The position numbers were made by a program, and so were the translations under genes. Shown here piece by piece: positions 53,965 to 64,000 of a DNA stretch of 64,000 nt. The stretch spans positions 1-64,000 of the forward strand of contig CAJRBF020000002.1 of NCBI GenBank assembly GCA_907165275.2. The letters run 5' to 3'. This DNA is from Zygaena filipendulae. Lineage: Eukaryota > Arthropoda > Insecta > Lepidoptera > Zygaenidae. The notes beneath the pieces were generated by a model. The model was not told where the DNA came from and did not search any database. It saw only the letters and a program-made list of their open reading frames with translations. Position 1 is the first letter of the stretch, and the number at the start of each line of letters is the position of its first letter.

Positions 53965-54407
53965 ATGTCTACTCCTAGTGATATATATTTACAATGCGCA
54001 CAAGATCCTCTGGAAGGGTTTAGCCAGGAATTTCCTGAAGTTAGAGACGGAAAAAGTCTAGAAAGCTGCAGCCAACCTTGCTTTCACAAACCACCCAAGC
54101 CGCCTTTGAAGAGGTGTTTAACGAGAAGGAAGACGAAGCAAGCAATTCATCCATCAAACGGGGCGCTAAAAAGAGGAGCTTTCGCACCACATTCGTAGCA
54201 AGCAGGGAGCCGTCGAGTAAAACAACAAAGCCAATTAAACTAAGCATTACTGATGTGAGCAATCCAGAAAACTCGATTGTGTTAGTGAAAGCCCAATATC
54301 CTGTAAAGGATGGAAGTGCAACAGATAATATTTTGGATGATGCTGAGGCATTAATTAATAAAATTTCAAAGACAATATGTGGATATAGTGCTTGTTTATA
54401 TATGTAA
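53965..54407 (+). pseudogene. Unrecognised ORF pair, possibly one frameshifted gene
   Basis: Two overlapping frames, 53965-54198 (MSTPSDIYLQCAQDPLEGF...) and 54078-54407, could be one gene with a frameshift near 54055. The second part is acidic then basic (EVFNEKEDEASN, KRGAKKRSFRTTF) and ends with a helix-like DDAEALINKISKTIC. I know no family for it. An acceptor-like TTTTAG precedes the first ATG. It could be a Polinton accessory gene, an exon of another transposon, or spurious. Confidence 0.35.
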
Positions 54408-55652
54408 AACTAATACTTGATCAAGTTAGATGACTTTTAAATAACGAAAAGGAAGACGAAGCATGTTAGTTCCAAGTCGATGTGTAAAATTGATTATGTA
54501 AGACATTATTATATATTAAGACATATTTATATATTCATTTATATTTCTATAATAAAGCAATGATTTAGTAAAATGTGTGTTTTCAGTATGCTTACGTAGG
54601 TCCCTGCGCTTTGAGATCGAGACCGTTGTGCAGAGGCTGGGGGATCGGCTGTTGGCGACCTCGTCGCTGACGCTAGATTCTCGGCAACCTTTGTGTTTTT
54701 CAACACGATGTGCTTGCCAATGTTCTGATGTGGCAGAACGAGTTGGATGCCCGAGTGGGTTCACAGGGGAGAGAGAGCCATTCAACTCTACAGCTACGGC
54801 TAGGCTACGGCCTTACTGCTTGCAGTATGACGGAGAGTTCATCAGCTGAAGTTCCAGGTTCCAGGGAGAGATTGGTCTCCGATAACACACCGTTTGGTTT
54901 GTGGTGGTCGCACCCAACCGTGGTTTTCGGGCTGTCACATATTCAAGGGCTCACCATGGCTCCAACGCGGCGGTAGTCTTCGGACTGGGGACGTACAGTC
55001 TCCTCACTGGATTCCTGAAATGGACGGTGGTAAATGATCTTAGATATAACCATCTAGAATGATCCTCTACCTAGTGAAACAGGTTGGGGGAGGTGACGAA
55101 GGCATTGTGCTGGATGGTCATCACCGTGGAATAGCGCAGGAGGGGCTATACCACCTTCCGGCGAATACTTATGTATTAACTGGCAGCCTTACCTTCGGTT
55201 TGACGTCGGGATTGGTTGCAGTGCCAACAATCATTTCACGTAGTACTTGAGGTTCCTGTGGCCAATGCTTGCGTCATGCTGAGGGGACAAAACCTGGTCG
55301 ACCTTGGAATAGAATCGTCTGGGTGGTTTATTATAAATATTTATGCGTCCTGGCAATGTCTGAGCCATCTGAGCCAGGAATGGTAGCTGTTGACGAGATG
55401 TTGACCGGGGTTAAGCCGACAAACACAACCTAAAACAAACCGTAGAGATAGCCAAACATTAGGGCCAAGATTATTCAAACTTAGCCTACAAGCCAATAGA
55501 TTAGGTCGTCAATACAAACTAATGAATTAGGCCGGAAAACAAACTAATAAAATAGAACATCGATATAATGTTAGGGAGGCAGGTCGTCGCAAACAAACTA
55601 ACAAAACTTTAAACTAGATCATCCACATAAATAGACTAAAAGTAAATCATCC
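54408..55652. other. Unassigned sequence, probably internal to element E at its right side
   Basis: Short frames of up to 90 codons occur, none with recognisable motifs. The right part (from about 55420) is a run of short related phrases such as ACAAACTAA and TTAGG, like the 3' noncoding region continued at 55653. The boundary between Polinton remains and element E could not be placed. Confidence 0.4.
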
Positions 55653-56704
55653 ACCTAAAGTTAGGAAAGAGGTCGCACGAAAGCAATAAAAATAGGGATT
55701 CGTCCATGTATTAGTTAGTCTAAAATCGTTCGTGTATTCGCTAAACATAAATTAGAGATCGTTCATGTATTAACTTTGGAATCTTAACTATAAACTTAAC
55801 CAAACTAAAAACTATGATGCAAATACTAAGACGATAGTTCAATCTCAATCTAAAAGAATCATAGGTAACTGCGCACAACGAAATTAGAGTCCTAACCACT
55901 AGACAATCAGGCCAAATTAGAGATTATCGTAGTAAGAAGTAGATCGGAGGAAGTCGCGCGAGGGGGGGTCTGTTACAATCTACATACCGCTTAATTATTA
56001 TAACTAGCTTTATAAATTGTGCTTGTTAGCTATATTACCTACCGTATTTTTTTAACTATTGCATTAATTTTGTATTGTTTTGCCTATTCTTATAATGGAA
56101 ACTCACCTTATTTCGTTTATTCAGCTAAGCAAAAACGAACTAGCGTACTAAGTACTACCCTATTCACAATACTACCGGTCTACTTGTGATGTGAGGAGCA
56201 TGTATTCTAAACATGAACCTACACTCTTTGTTTCTCGAGTATAGTTTAGTGCTAACTAGTGTACTCTGGTTGTTAGGAGTCTGCGGTCTGACTAACAGGA
56301 TCAAAGACAGTTTGAAAGAGGGAGGTATGAAAGAATGTTCGAGAGGAATGAAAGGACAAGAAGCAAAGATTCACAGGTAGCATAGACGGACGGACTCGCC
56401 GATGGTAACCGAAGCCCTCGCTCCAGGTTCCAGGCACCTACCAGCCGAGGTCCCAGGCACCTACTCCCGGACTACTCCAGGCGTGCTCCAGCCGCTGCCT
56501 ACAGCCGCCGCCGCGTCACCAGCGTCGTCACCATCTGCGAGCCACCTTCCACCTACCGCTGAGGCCAGTGTCGCTAATTGTACCTACTTGTACCTATCTA
56601 CCGGGAGCGGGCCGGGAAGGCAATAAATAATTAGTCTCAATCTATCGGACTTCTTCTTGCGTTCCCACGCTACCTACCTACCTGCCACGCTGAGTGCCTA
56701 ACCA
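55653..56704 (+). mobile_element. 3' end and LTR of LTR element E
   Basis: 55653-55969 is a copy of 45606-45918. It ends in GAGGGGGGGTC, a purine tract, followed at 55971 by TGTTACAATC, the likely LTR start. AATAAATAATTAG at about 56622 is a polyadenylation-type signal, and the LTR probably ends near 56704, where capsid-gene homology starts. No second LTR is in the window, so E is partial or its 5' end lies in diverged sequence. The superfamily is unknown. Confidence 0.6.
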
Positions 56705-57331
56705 CCTACTTTCTCCAAGCCAAGCGCGACATGTTTACCGTCTACGTATAAAGTAAATACATTGAGTCCATGGTTATCGAAATTAAAAGGATTTGAATTA
56801 AGAGTACCATTAAAGGCAGAGTTTGTAATAAAACCTACAACACATCTTTTCGGTACTTGACCCAGAAAAACATTATCTAATATTTTTGAGTTAACACCAG
56901 CTGAAATTGTTACCGTTTTTACTTCAGCTCGTGATAAAGGATATTTTGCTGTTGTCTTCATTAAAACTTTTTCATGTGCTAATAAGACTGTAGGGTTGAT
57001 TTTTACCTTACGAACCATCAAAGTAGCAGTCTGAATTCGAACTTTGTATTTACCATCAGCTGTCGATGATATTAAATTAAACGTTTCTTTCGTTCTTACT
57101 AATTTTATACGCACTTCCACTCCATTAATTAAAAATTTTTCTTGGTTAAACATATCGCTGTGTAAATGCCCAATCATTTCAATAATTTTACTCTCCTTTG
57201 CTATTTCCTTTCTTTTTTTATAACCCAAGTTTTCATCATTACAAGAATCCATTTTGTTACCCGTGTCTTGATACCAGAGACCACAAGTAAGATGAGTTTC
57301 TTTTGCCGCTGGACCGTAGTTTAGCAAATTA
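56705..57331 (-). pseudogene. Polinton capsid-like protein (F54H12.2 type), C-terminal part
   Basis: The minus-strand frame reads LLNYGPAAKETHLTCGLWYQ near its start, then MIGHLHSDMFNQEKFLINGV, LMVRKVKINPTVLLAHEKVL, TAKYPLSRAEVKTVTIS and NGTLNSNPFNFDNHGLNVFT. These are hallmarks of the protein annotated F54H12.2-like in many animals, which I take to be the Polinton major-capsid-type (double jelly-roll) protein. The N-terminal part is at 62411-62660, beyond the Helitrons. The C-terminal end is cut at 56705 by the LTR of element E. The readable frame has no other lesion. Confidence 0.82.
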
Positions 57332-57377
57332 TTTTATTATTATAATATATAAAGCTGGATTGCCACTCACTCATTGA

Positions 57378-60300
57378 CATAATTGTTCTCCCAGAAGGAG
57401 CATCTCTAGGTTGATACAATGTATGGAACATGTAGAGGGGACGTTTCGGTGATTATGGGAAAACCTCGACATCTTCGATTCCTGCTTCTCATCAGGTAGC
57501 GAGTCGACTGCCCGCCGAAACTATCCATCGAAAGTGAAAACGTTTCTAACTAAATTTCATCCACACCTTGGGCAAATTTCAATAGTGTAACTTTTTTTTC
57601 AAAATGGCGGATAAAAACATGGCCGCCGAACAAAATTCAAACTCGATTATCTCCGAAACTAAAAGAGTCAGGTGGGGGGTGCTCAAACAAATGTCATAGA
57701 GGTCAATGGGGGGCAACCGCCTGGCGTGGTAAAATCCAAAATGGCGGATTCAAAATGGCGGCCGAAAAAAAAGTTGATCCGATCCGGGTGAGGTTCGGCA
57801 TCCGGGGGTTTTTGGGGTCGCTGATGCCGAATATCGAATCAGTTTTTCGATTGCGTCATTTTTCAAGATGGCCGCCGAACATTAGTTGTTTGTATGGGGA
57901 AATTGTTTCGGCCCTGGCTCGGAAACTATCGGCCGTGGGTATTGAAAAAAAATTTGTACAGTTGGTGGTGCACTATCTTCTTCTATCGGGATATAAATAA
58001 TTCCAAGATGGCGGACGGATTCGAAATGGCTGGCGAAAAAAAGTTAAGCATAATTGTTCTCCCAGAAGGAGCATCTCTAGGTCGATATAATGTATTTAAG
58101 ATGTGGAAAGGAGGTTCCTGTGATTGTGGGAAAACCTTGACATCTTCGATTCCTGCTCCTCATCAGGTAGTGAGTTGACTGCCCGCCGAAACTATCCATC
58201 AAAAGTAAAACTGTTACTTACAAAGTTTGATCCACACCTTGGGCAAATTTCAATAGTGAAACTTTTTTTTCAAAATGGCGGAAAAAATCATGGCCGCCGA
58301 ACAAAATTCAAACTCGATTATCTCCGAAACTATAGGAGTCTGGAGGGGGGTGCTCAAACAAATGTCATAGAGGTCAATGGGAGGCAAACGCCTGGCGTGG
58401 TAAAAATCCAAAATGGCGGATTCAAAATGGCGGCCGAAAAAAAAGATGATCCGATCCGGGTGAGGTTCGGCATCCGGGGGTTTTTGGGGTCGCTGATGCC
58501 GAATATCGAATCAGTTTTTCGATTGCGTCATTTTTCAAGATGGCCGCCGAACATTAGTGGTTTGTATGGGGAAATTGTTTCGGCCCTGGCTCGGAAACTA
58601 TCGGCCGTGGGTATTGAAAAAAAATTTGTACAGTTGGTGGTGCACTATCTTCTTCTATCGGGATATAAATAATTCCAAGATGGCGGACGGATTCGAAATG
58701 GCTGGCGAAAAAAAGTTAAGCATAATTGTTCTCCCAGAAGTAGCATCTCTAGGTCGATATAATGTATTTAAGATGTGGAAAAGAGGTTTCTGTGATTGTG
58801 GGAAAACCTTGACATCTTCGATTCCTGCTCCTCATCAGGTAGTGAGTTGACTGCCCGCCGAAACTATCCATCAAAAGTAAAACTGTTACTTACAAAGTTT
58901 GATCCACACCTTGGGCAAATTTCAATAGTGAAACTTTTTTTTCAAAATGGCGGAAAAAATCATGGCCGCCGAACAAAATTCAAACTCGATTATCTCCGAA
59001 ACTGAAAGAGTCAGGTAGGGGGTGCTCAAACAAATGTCATAGAGGTCAATGGGGGGCAACCGCCTGGCGTGGTAAAAATCCAAAATGGCGGATTCAAAAT
59101 GGCGGCCGAAAAAAAAGTTGATCCGATCCGGGTGAGGTTCGGCGTCCGGGGGTTTTTGGGGTCGCTGATGCCGAATATCGAATCAGTTTTTCGATTGCGT
59201 CATTTTTCAAGATGGCCGCTGAACATTAGTTGTTTGTATGGGGAAATTGTTTCGGCCCTGGCTCGGAAACTATCGGCCGTGGGTATTGAAAAAAAATTTG
59301 TACAGTTGGTGGTGCACTATCTTCTTCTATCGGGATATAAATAATTCCAAGATGGCGGACGGATTCGAAATGGCTGGCGAAAAAAAGTTAAGCATAATTG
59401 TTCTCCCAGAAGGAGCATCTCTAGGTCGATATAATGTATTTAAGATGTGGAAAGGAGGTTCCTGTGATTGTGGGAAAACCTTGACATCTTCGATTCCTGC
59501 TCCTCATCAGGTAGTGAGTTGACTGCCCGCCGAAACTATCCATCAAAAGTAAAACTGTTACTTACAAAGTTTGATCCACACCTTGGGCAAATTTCAATAG
59601 TGAAACTTTTTTTTCAAAATGGCGGAAAAAATCATGGCCGCCGAACAAAATTCAAACTCGATTATCTCCGAAACTATAGGAGTCTGGAGGGGGGTGCTCA
59701 AACAAATGTCATAGAGGTCAATGGGAGGCAAACGCCTGGCGTGGTAAAAATCCAAAATGGCGGATTCAAAATGGCGGCCGAAAAAAAAGATGATCCGATC
59801 CGGGTGAGGTTCGGCATCCGGGGGTTTTTGGGGTCGCTGATGCCGAATATCGAATCAGTTTTTCGATTGCGTCATTTTTCAAGATGGCCGCCGAACATTA
59901 GTGGTTTGTATGGGGAAATTGTTTCGGCCCTGGCTCGGAAACTATCGGCCGTGGGTATTGAAAAAAAATTTGTACAGTTGGTGGTGCACTATCTTCTTCT
60001 ATCGGGATATAAATAATTCCAAGATGGCGGACGGATTCGAAATGGCTGGCGAAAAAAAGTTAAGCATAATTGTTCTCCCAGAAGTAGCATCTCTAGGTCG
60101 ATATAATGTATTTAAGATGTGGAAAAGAGGTTTCTGTGATTGTGGGAAAACCTTGACATCTTCGATTCCTGCTCCTCATCAGGTAGTGAGTTGACTGCCC
60201 GCCGAAACTATCCATCAAAAGTAAAACTGTTACTTACAAAGTTTGATCCACACCTTGGGCAAATTTCAATAGTGAAACTTTTTTTTCAAAATGCCGGAAA

Positions 60301-62145
60301 AAATCATGGCCGCCGAACAAAATTCAAACTCGATTATCTCCGAAACTGAAAGAGTCAGGTAGGGGGTGCTCAAACAAATGTCATAGAGGTCAATGGGGGG
60401 CAACCGCCTGGCGTGGTAAAAATCCAAAATGGCGGATTCAAAATGGCGGCCGAAAAAAAAGTTGATCCGATCCGGGTGAGGTTCGGCGTCCGGGGGTTTT
60501 TGGGGTCGCTGATGCCGAATATCGAATCAGTTTTTCGATTGCGTCTTTTTTCAAGATGGCCGCCGAACATTAGTTGTTTGTATGGGGAAATTGTTTCGGC
60601 CCTGGCTCGGAAACTATCGGCCGTGGGTATTGAAAAAAAATTTGTACAGTTGGTGGTGCACTATCTTCTTCTATCGGGATATAAATAATTCCAAGATGGC
60701 GGACGGATTCGAAATGGCTGGCGAAAAAAAGTTAAGCATAATTGTTCTCCCAGAAGGAGCATCTCTAGGTCGATATAATGTATTTAAGATGTGGAAAGGA
60801 GGTTTCTGTGATTGTGGGAAAACCTTGACATCTTCGATTCCTGCTCCTCATCAGGTAGTGAGTTGACTGCCCGCCGAAACTATCCATCAAAAGTAAAACT
60901 TTTACTTACAAAGTTTGATTCACACCTTGGGCAAATTTCAATAGTGAAACTTTTTTTTCAAAATGGCGGAAAAAATCATGGCCGCCGAACAAAATTCAAA
61001 CTCGATTATCTCCGAAACTATAGGAGTCTGGAGGGGGGTGCTCAAACAAATGTCATAGAGGTCAATGGGAGGCAAACGCCTGGCGTGGTAAAAATCCAAA
61101 ATGGCGGATTCAAAATGGCGGCCGAAAAAAAAGTTGATCCGATCCGGGTGAGGTTCGGCATCCGGGGGTTTTTGGGGTCGCTGATGCCGAATATCGAATC
61201 AGTTTTTCGATTGCGTCATTTTTCAAGATGGCCGCCGAACATTAGTTGTTTGTATGGGGAAAAGCCTCGCGAGCTGCTCGCAGCTCGCGCACAGGGCGAA
61301 TCTAGTTATAATATATAAAGCTGGATTACCACTCACTCATTGACATAATTGTTCTCCCAGAAGGAGCATCTCTAGGTTGATATAATGTATCGAACATGTA
61401 GAGGGGACGTTTCGGTGATTATGGGAAAACCTCGACATCTTCGATTCCTGCTTCTCATCAGGTAGTGAGTCGACTGCCCGCCGAAACTATCCATCGAAAG
61501 TGAAAACGTTTCTGACTAAATTTCATCCACACCTTGGGCAAATTTCAATAGTGTAACTTTTTTTTCAAAATCGCGGAAAAAAACATGGCCGCCGAACAAA
61601 ATTCAAACTCGATTATCTCCGAAACTAAAAGAGTCAGGTAGGGGGTGCTCAAACAAATGTCATAGAGGTCAATAGGGGGCAACCGCCTGGCATGGTAAAA
61701 ATCCAAAATGGCGGATTCAAAATGGCGGCCGAAAAAAAAGTTGATCCGATCCGGGTGAGGTTCGGCATCCGGGGGTTTTTGGGGTCGCTGATGCCGAATA
61801 TCGAATCAGTTTTTCGATTGCGCCATTTTTCAAGATGGCCGCCGAACATTAGTTGTTTGTATGGGGAAATTGTTTCGGCCCTGGCTCGGAAACTATCGGC
61901 CGTGGGTATTGAAAAAAAATTTGTACAGTTGGTGGTGCACTATCTTCTTCTATCGGGATATAAATAATTCCAAGATGGCGGACGGATTCGAAATGGCTGG
62001 CGAAAAAAAGTTAAGCATAATTGTTCTCCCAGAAGGAGCATCTCTAGGTCGATATAATGTATTTAAGATGTGGAAAGGAGGTTTCTGTGATTGTGGGAAA
62101 ACCTTGACATCTTCGATTCCTGCTCCTCATCAGGTAGTGAGTTGA
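57378..62145 (+). repeat. 672-bp tandem repeat array inside the Helitrons
   Basis: The phrase CATAATTGTTCTCCCAG starts at 57378, 58049, 58721, 59393, 60065 and 60737, spaced 671-672 bp apart. It starts again at 61344 (unit 2 start) and 62016, also 672 apart. Units alternate in small differences (AGGAGCATC versus AGTAGCATC; GGTTCC versus GGTTTC), giving a 1344-bp higher-order period from 58049 to 60737. Each unit has seven ATGGC motifs in one orientation. Frames of 91 and 182 codons recur with the repeat but look like by-products; I do not call them genes. Confidence 0.9.
61268..61305 (+). terminator. Helitron 3' hairpin and CTAG end (unit 1)
   Basis: CGCGAGCTGC and GCAGCTCGCG (61268-61277 and 61280-61289) form a perfect 10-bp stem with a 2-base loop. 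It is followed by 12 bases and CTAG at 61302-61305, the classical Helitron 3' signal. Confidence 0.85.
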
Positions 62146-62371
62146 CTGCCCGCCGAAACTATCCATCAAAAGTAAAACTGTTACTCACAAAGTTTGATCC
62201 ACACCTTGGGCAAATTTCAATAGTGAAACTTTTTTTTCAAAATGGCGGAAAAAATCATGGCCGCCGAACAAAATTCAAACTCGATTATCTCCGAAACTAA
62301 AAGAGTCAGGTGGGGGGTGCTCGAACAAATAGAGGTCAATGGGGGACAACCGGGCACAGGGCGACCAAGCC

Positions 62372-62410
62372 CCGCGAGCTGCTCGCAGCTCGCGCACAGG
62401 GCGAATCTAG
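62372..62410 (+). terminator. Helitron 3' hairpin and CTAG end (unit 2)
   Basis: The same 10-bp hairpin and 12-base spacer precede CTAG at 62407-62410. The sequence then returns to the capsid gene. Confidence 0.85.
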
Positions 62411-62714
62411 TTCTCTATATAAGCGCGATATGCATATGTGTTATTTGGTGGAGAAATCAACTTTTGATTAAAGTAAACTGACTAAACAATGAATGCAACC
62501 AATTATTGATAGGTGCTACTTCCGCATCAGCAGCTAAACGAGATCCATCTTGATTTGATATATATGCTCTTATATGTAGTTGAGTGTGTGATAAATCCAA
62601 ATATTCATCCCCTGCTCCAGGAACAACAAATTCAATAGGACCATCGTCACGGACGTCGGTATCAGCTGATCGGTCACTGTGTTTGCAAGTCATCAATAAA
62701 TAATAAAACACCAA
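62411..62714 (-). pseudogene. Polinton capsid-like protein, N-terminal part
   Basis: The minus-strand frame includes DDGPIEFVVPGAGDEYLDLS, HIRAYI and INNWLHSLFSQ, the usual start of the F54H12.2-type capsid protein. After LFSQ a one-base shift changes frame; the next codons in the shifted frame (ISPPNNTYAYRAYIE) lead directly into the part at 57331 once the Helitron insert is set aside. The first 25 residues (MVFYYLLMTCKHS...) do not fit the family, so the true N-terminus is lost or diverged. Confidence 0.82.
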
Positions 62715-63268
62715 GTATTGATCTGTGCTACATGTATAATTAATCCATGTGAATTGCTTATTAACGTACAGTGTTATCTTGTAATATTACGAAGTAATAA
62801 CAGAGAAAAGTAATAAATAAACAATACTCAATCGTTTGTGCTTTTAAACTACCCTAGACTGTGAAATATTAAAACAAAATCTGTGAAAATATCCTTTCAT
62901 ATTTATTATTGTGAGGTGGAACCGGTCCCTGGTTTATTCTTGAGTGCGTAGGGACGTCCCAAACTCACTGAAATATAAGCGCAGCCTGTGAATAAAGCCT
63001 TCAAACTGTATTGAGTGAAGCGCCATCTGTTGTTCGATAGGGATTTATCAACTTCATAATCAATATCCTATTGCATCGATAGTGCCTAGCGCCATCTATC
63101 ATCTGATAGCAATATTAACTGCGTGCTCAGTATCTCATCTTGAGGTGCGTAGTGTGGAAACCAACAGCTGCCTATTGGATAACCTAGGTGGCGCTATCTT
63201 AAGCATTTTTCCTATTTGTTTACTTTTGCCTACTGGACCACCAAAAAGGAAAAAAGGAAAATTAAAAT
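62715..63268. other. Noncoding sequence up to the last LINE
   Basis: 62715-62990 is AT-rich and unassigned. From about 63020 there are repeated GCGCCATCT phrases (63020, 63091) and the related AGGTGGCGCTATC, which look like a LINE 5' UTR leading to the ATG at 63269. The 5' edge of that LINE was not placed. Confidence 0.5.
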
Positions 63269-64000
63269 ATGCTGCCTAAACCTAAATGTCTCAGCTGTGG
63301 AAAGTTGACGGCCGCCTCTGATGGTGTATGCCCTAGCTGCAAGTCCTCGGCGAAATCTCGTGATCCCTCACCTATCCCAAACGACCCAGCTATCGACCTA
63401 GCCCGTGAGATTCGGCAGTTTAGGGAAGAAGTAGCCGCCATGAGGACCGAAATGAGGGAACTGCGTGAGGAATGGTCACAGCATAAGATCGTCGATCGCC
63501 TCGTTGACTTAGAGGCGAGGGTCAACGAACTAGAAGCCTGCGCAAACGATAAATCTTCTGATCATGATCGTATGGAAGCCACGATAAGCAACCTCCAGTC
63601 GCAGCTGAACGAACGGGACCAGGAACTTCTTCTCAACGATGTGGTTATATCCGGAGTGCCAGAAACTAAAGCTGAGAACCCAGTAAAAGAAAAGAAAGAA
63701 AAATGAGTTTATTGGTCCCCACATAAAGATAAAAAATAAGAGACGGACAAAATACAAATCTGATCTACTACATCTGATCTCTCTTAAACTAGCCGTCTCT
63801 CTCGATGAGCGGGACCTTGTTTGTGTGGAGCGGGTCGGCGCCGTTCTCCGCAATCGCACCGACGGCTTTAGCACCGCGGAGCCACCGCGCCCGCGCAGAC
63901 TTGTCGTCCGACTATCTCGCCGGGCCGTACGTAACGAGCTATTAAGCGCGGCCCGAATAAGGCGGGGATTAACAACCGCCGATATTGACTTGAAACCGAA
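63269..64000 (+). pseudogene. LINE ORF1 (cysteine cluster, coiled coil), interrupted
   Basis: Begins MLPKPKCLSCGKLTAASDGVC with a Cys cluster (CLSCGK...CPSCK) like a degenerate PHD/zinc ribbon, then a long coiled coil at residues about 45-120 (FREEVAAMRTEMRELREEW, ISNLQSQLNERDQEL), then LLNDVVISGVPE, the start of the baculovirus FP-like C-terminal domain common in lepidopteran LINE ORF1s. A short insertion at about 63685-63785 breaks the frame; coding resumes with LAVSLDERD, RPRRLVVRLSRRAVRNELL and RRGLTTADIDL up to the window end. ORF2 would lie outside. Confidence 0.75.
63685..63785 (-). mobile_element. Short retroposon fragment in LINE ORF1
   Basis: On the minus strand it reads AATAAACTCATTTTTC followed by CTTTCTTTTCTTTTA, a LINE/SINE-type 3' end with a pyrimidine tail. 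ATCTGATCT occurs twice near its right edge (about 63757 and 63773). It resembles the piece at 40159-40232 and likewise disrupts a coding frame. Edges are approximate. Confidence 0.5.

Larger units (their letters stand above)
57332..62410 (+). mobile_element. Tandem pair of non-autonomous Helitrons
   Basis: Unit 1 (57332-61305) and unit 2 (61306-62410) each start with TATAATATATAAAGCTGG and end with a GC-rich hairpin, 12 bases and CTAG. Insertion is between A and T of the capsid gene, as expected of Helitrons (CAAATTA before, TTCTCTAT after), and there is no target duplication. Neither unit encodes a Rep/helicase. The interior is mostly a 672-bp tandem array. The pair is head to tail with no spacer. 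Confidence 0.82.

Noticed and set aside
54577..55250. Frames of 60-90 codons between Polinton remains and element E
   Set aside because: No motif or homology that I could recognise, and none is continuous with a flanking gene.
57378..61304. CRISPR-like or satellite array
   Set aside because: A 672-bp repeat with no unique spacers inside a Helitron is not CRISPR; it also lies in a defined element, so I did not call it centromeric satellite.
57755..62300. Repeated ORFs of 69-182 codons in the 672-bp array (MVKIQNGGFKMAAEKK type)
   Set aside because: They are generated by the repeat unit, several frames overlap, and no protein family is recognisable; noncoding Helitron DNA is the simpler explanation.

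Overview
The window is eukaryotic DNA made almost entirely of transposable elements nested inside one another. I found no convincing host gene, rRNA, tRNA or CRISPR array. The element mix points to an insect, probably a moth or butterfly: CsRn1-type and errantivirus-type Ty3/gypsy, BEL/Pao, RTE and CR1-like LINEs, a LINE ORF1 with a cysteine cluster and coiled coil, Helitrons and a Polinton/Maverick. That identification is inference; no species marker is visible.

Layout. (1) 6-6414: full-length minus-strand CsRn1-like gypsy element with LTRs that look identical, a 4-bp target duplication (ATCC), intact gag and pol. (2) 6415-8206: unassigned AT-rich DNA. (3) 8207-16271: errantivirus-like element on the plus strand with LTRs that look identical, a 4-bp duplication (CTCT), one long gag-pol frame, and an env frame broken by two in-frame stops. 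(4) 16713-45605: a gypsy element (A) lacking its 5' end and split in two places. It is split at 18460 by a complete relative (B, 18461-30713, duplication AAGA), and at 31276 by a BEL/Pao element (C, 31277-42645, duplication ATAAG). B is itself split by an RTE-type LINE (23002-26608) and a 415-bp inverted-repeat element (26611-27025). C is split by a CR1-like LINE (32788-37207). A and B both carry an extra conserved ORF after integrase.

(5) 45933-62690: remains of a Polinton/Maverick, a virus-like DNA transposon. Its protein-primed type B DNA polymerase lies on the plus strand (45933-53277) and is interrupted by an RT-less BEL element (D, 47964-51807) and a Harbinger-like MITE (52518-52999). 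A protein of the F54H12.2/Polinton capsid type lies on the minus strand and is interrupted by a tandem pair of non-autonomous Helitrons (57332-62410) with a 672-bp internal repeat array. The 3' end of another LTR element (E) separates the two genes. (6) 62990-64000: 5' part of a further LINE, its ORF1 cut by a short retroposon.

How the parts relate. Each LTR element carries the usual capsid, protease, reverse transcriptase, RNase H and integrase functions. Nesting gives a relative order of insertion: Polinton before D, the MITE and the Helitrons; A before B and C; B before its LINE; C before its LINE. Elements 1 and 3, with LTRs that look identical, look youngest. The best candidates for something new are the extra ORF of A/B with its conserved LTR-3'UTR complementarity, the env-dead but apparently recent errantivirus with FxFG repeats in Gag, the RT-less BEL element, and the broken Polinton. 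All boundaries and comparisons were made by eye.
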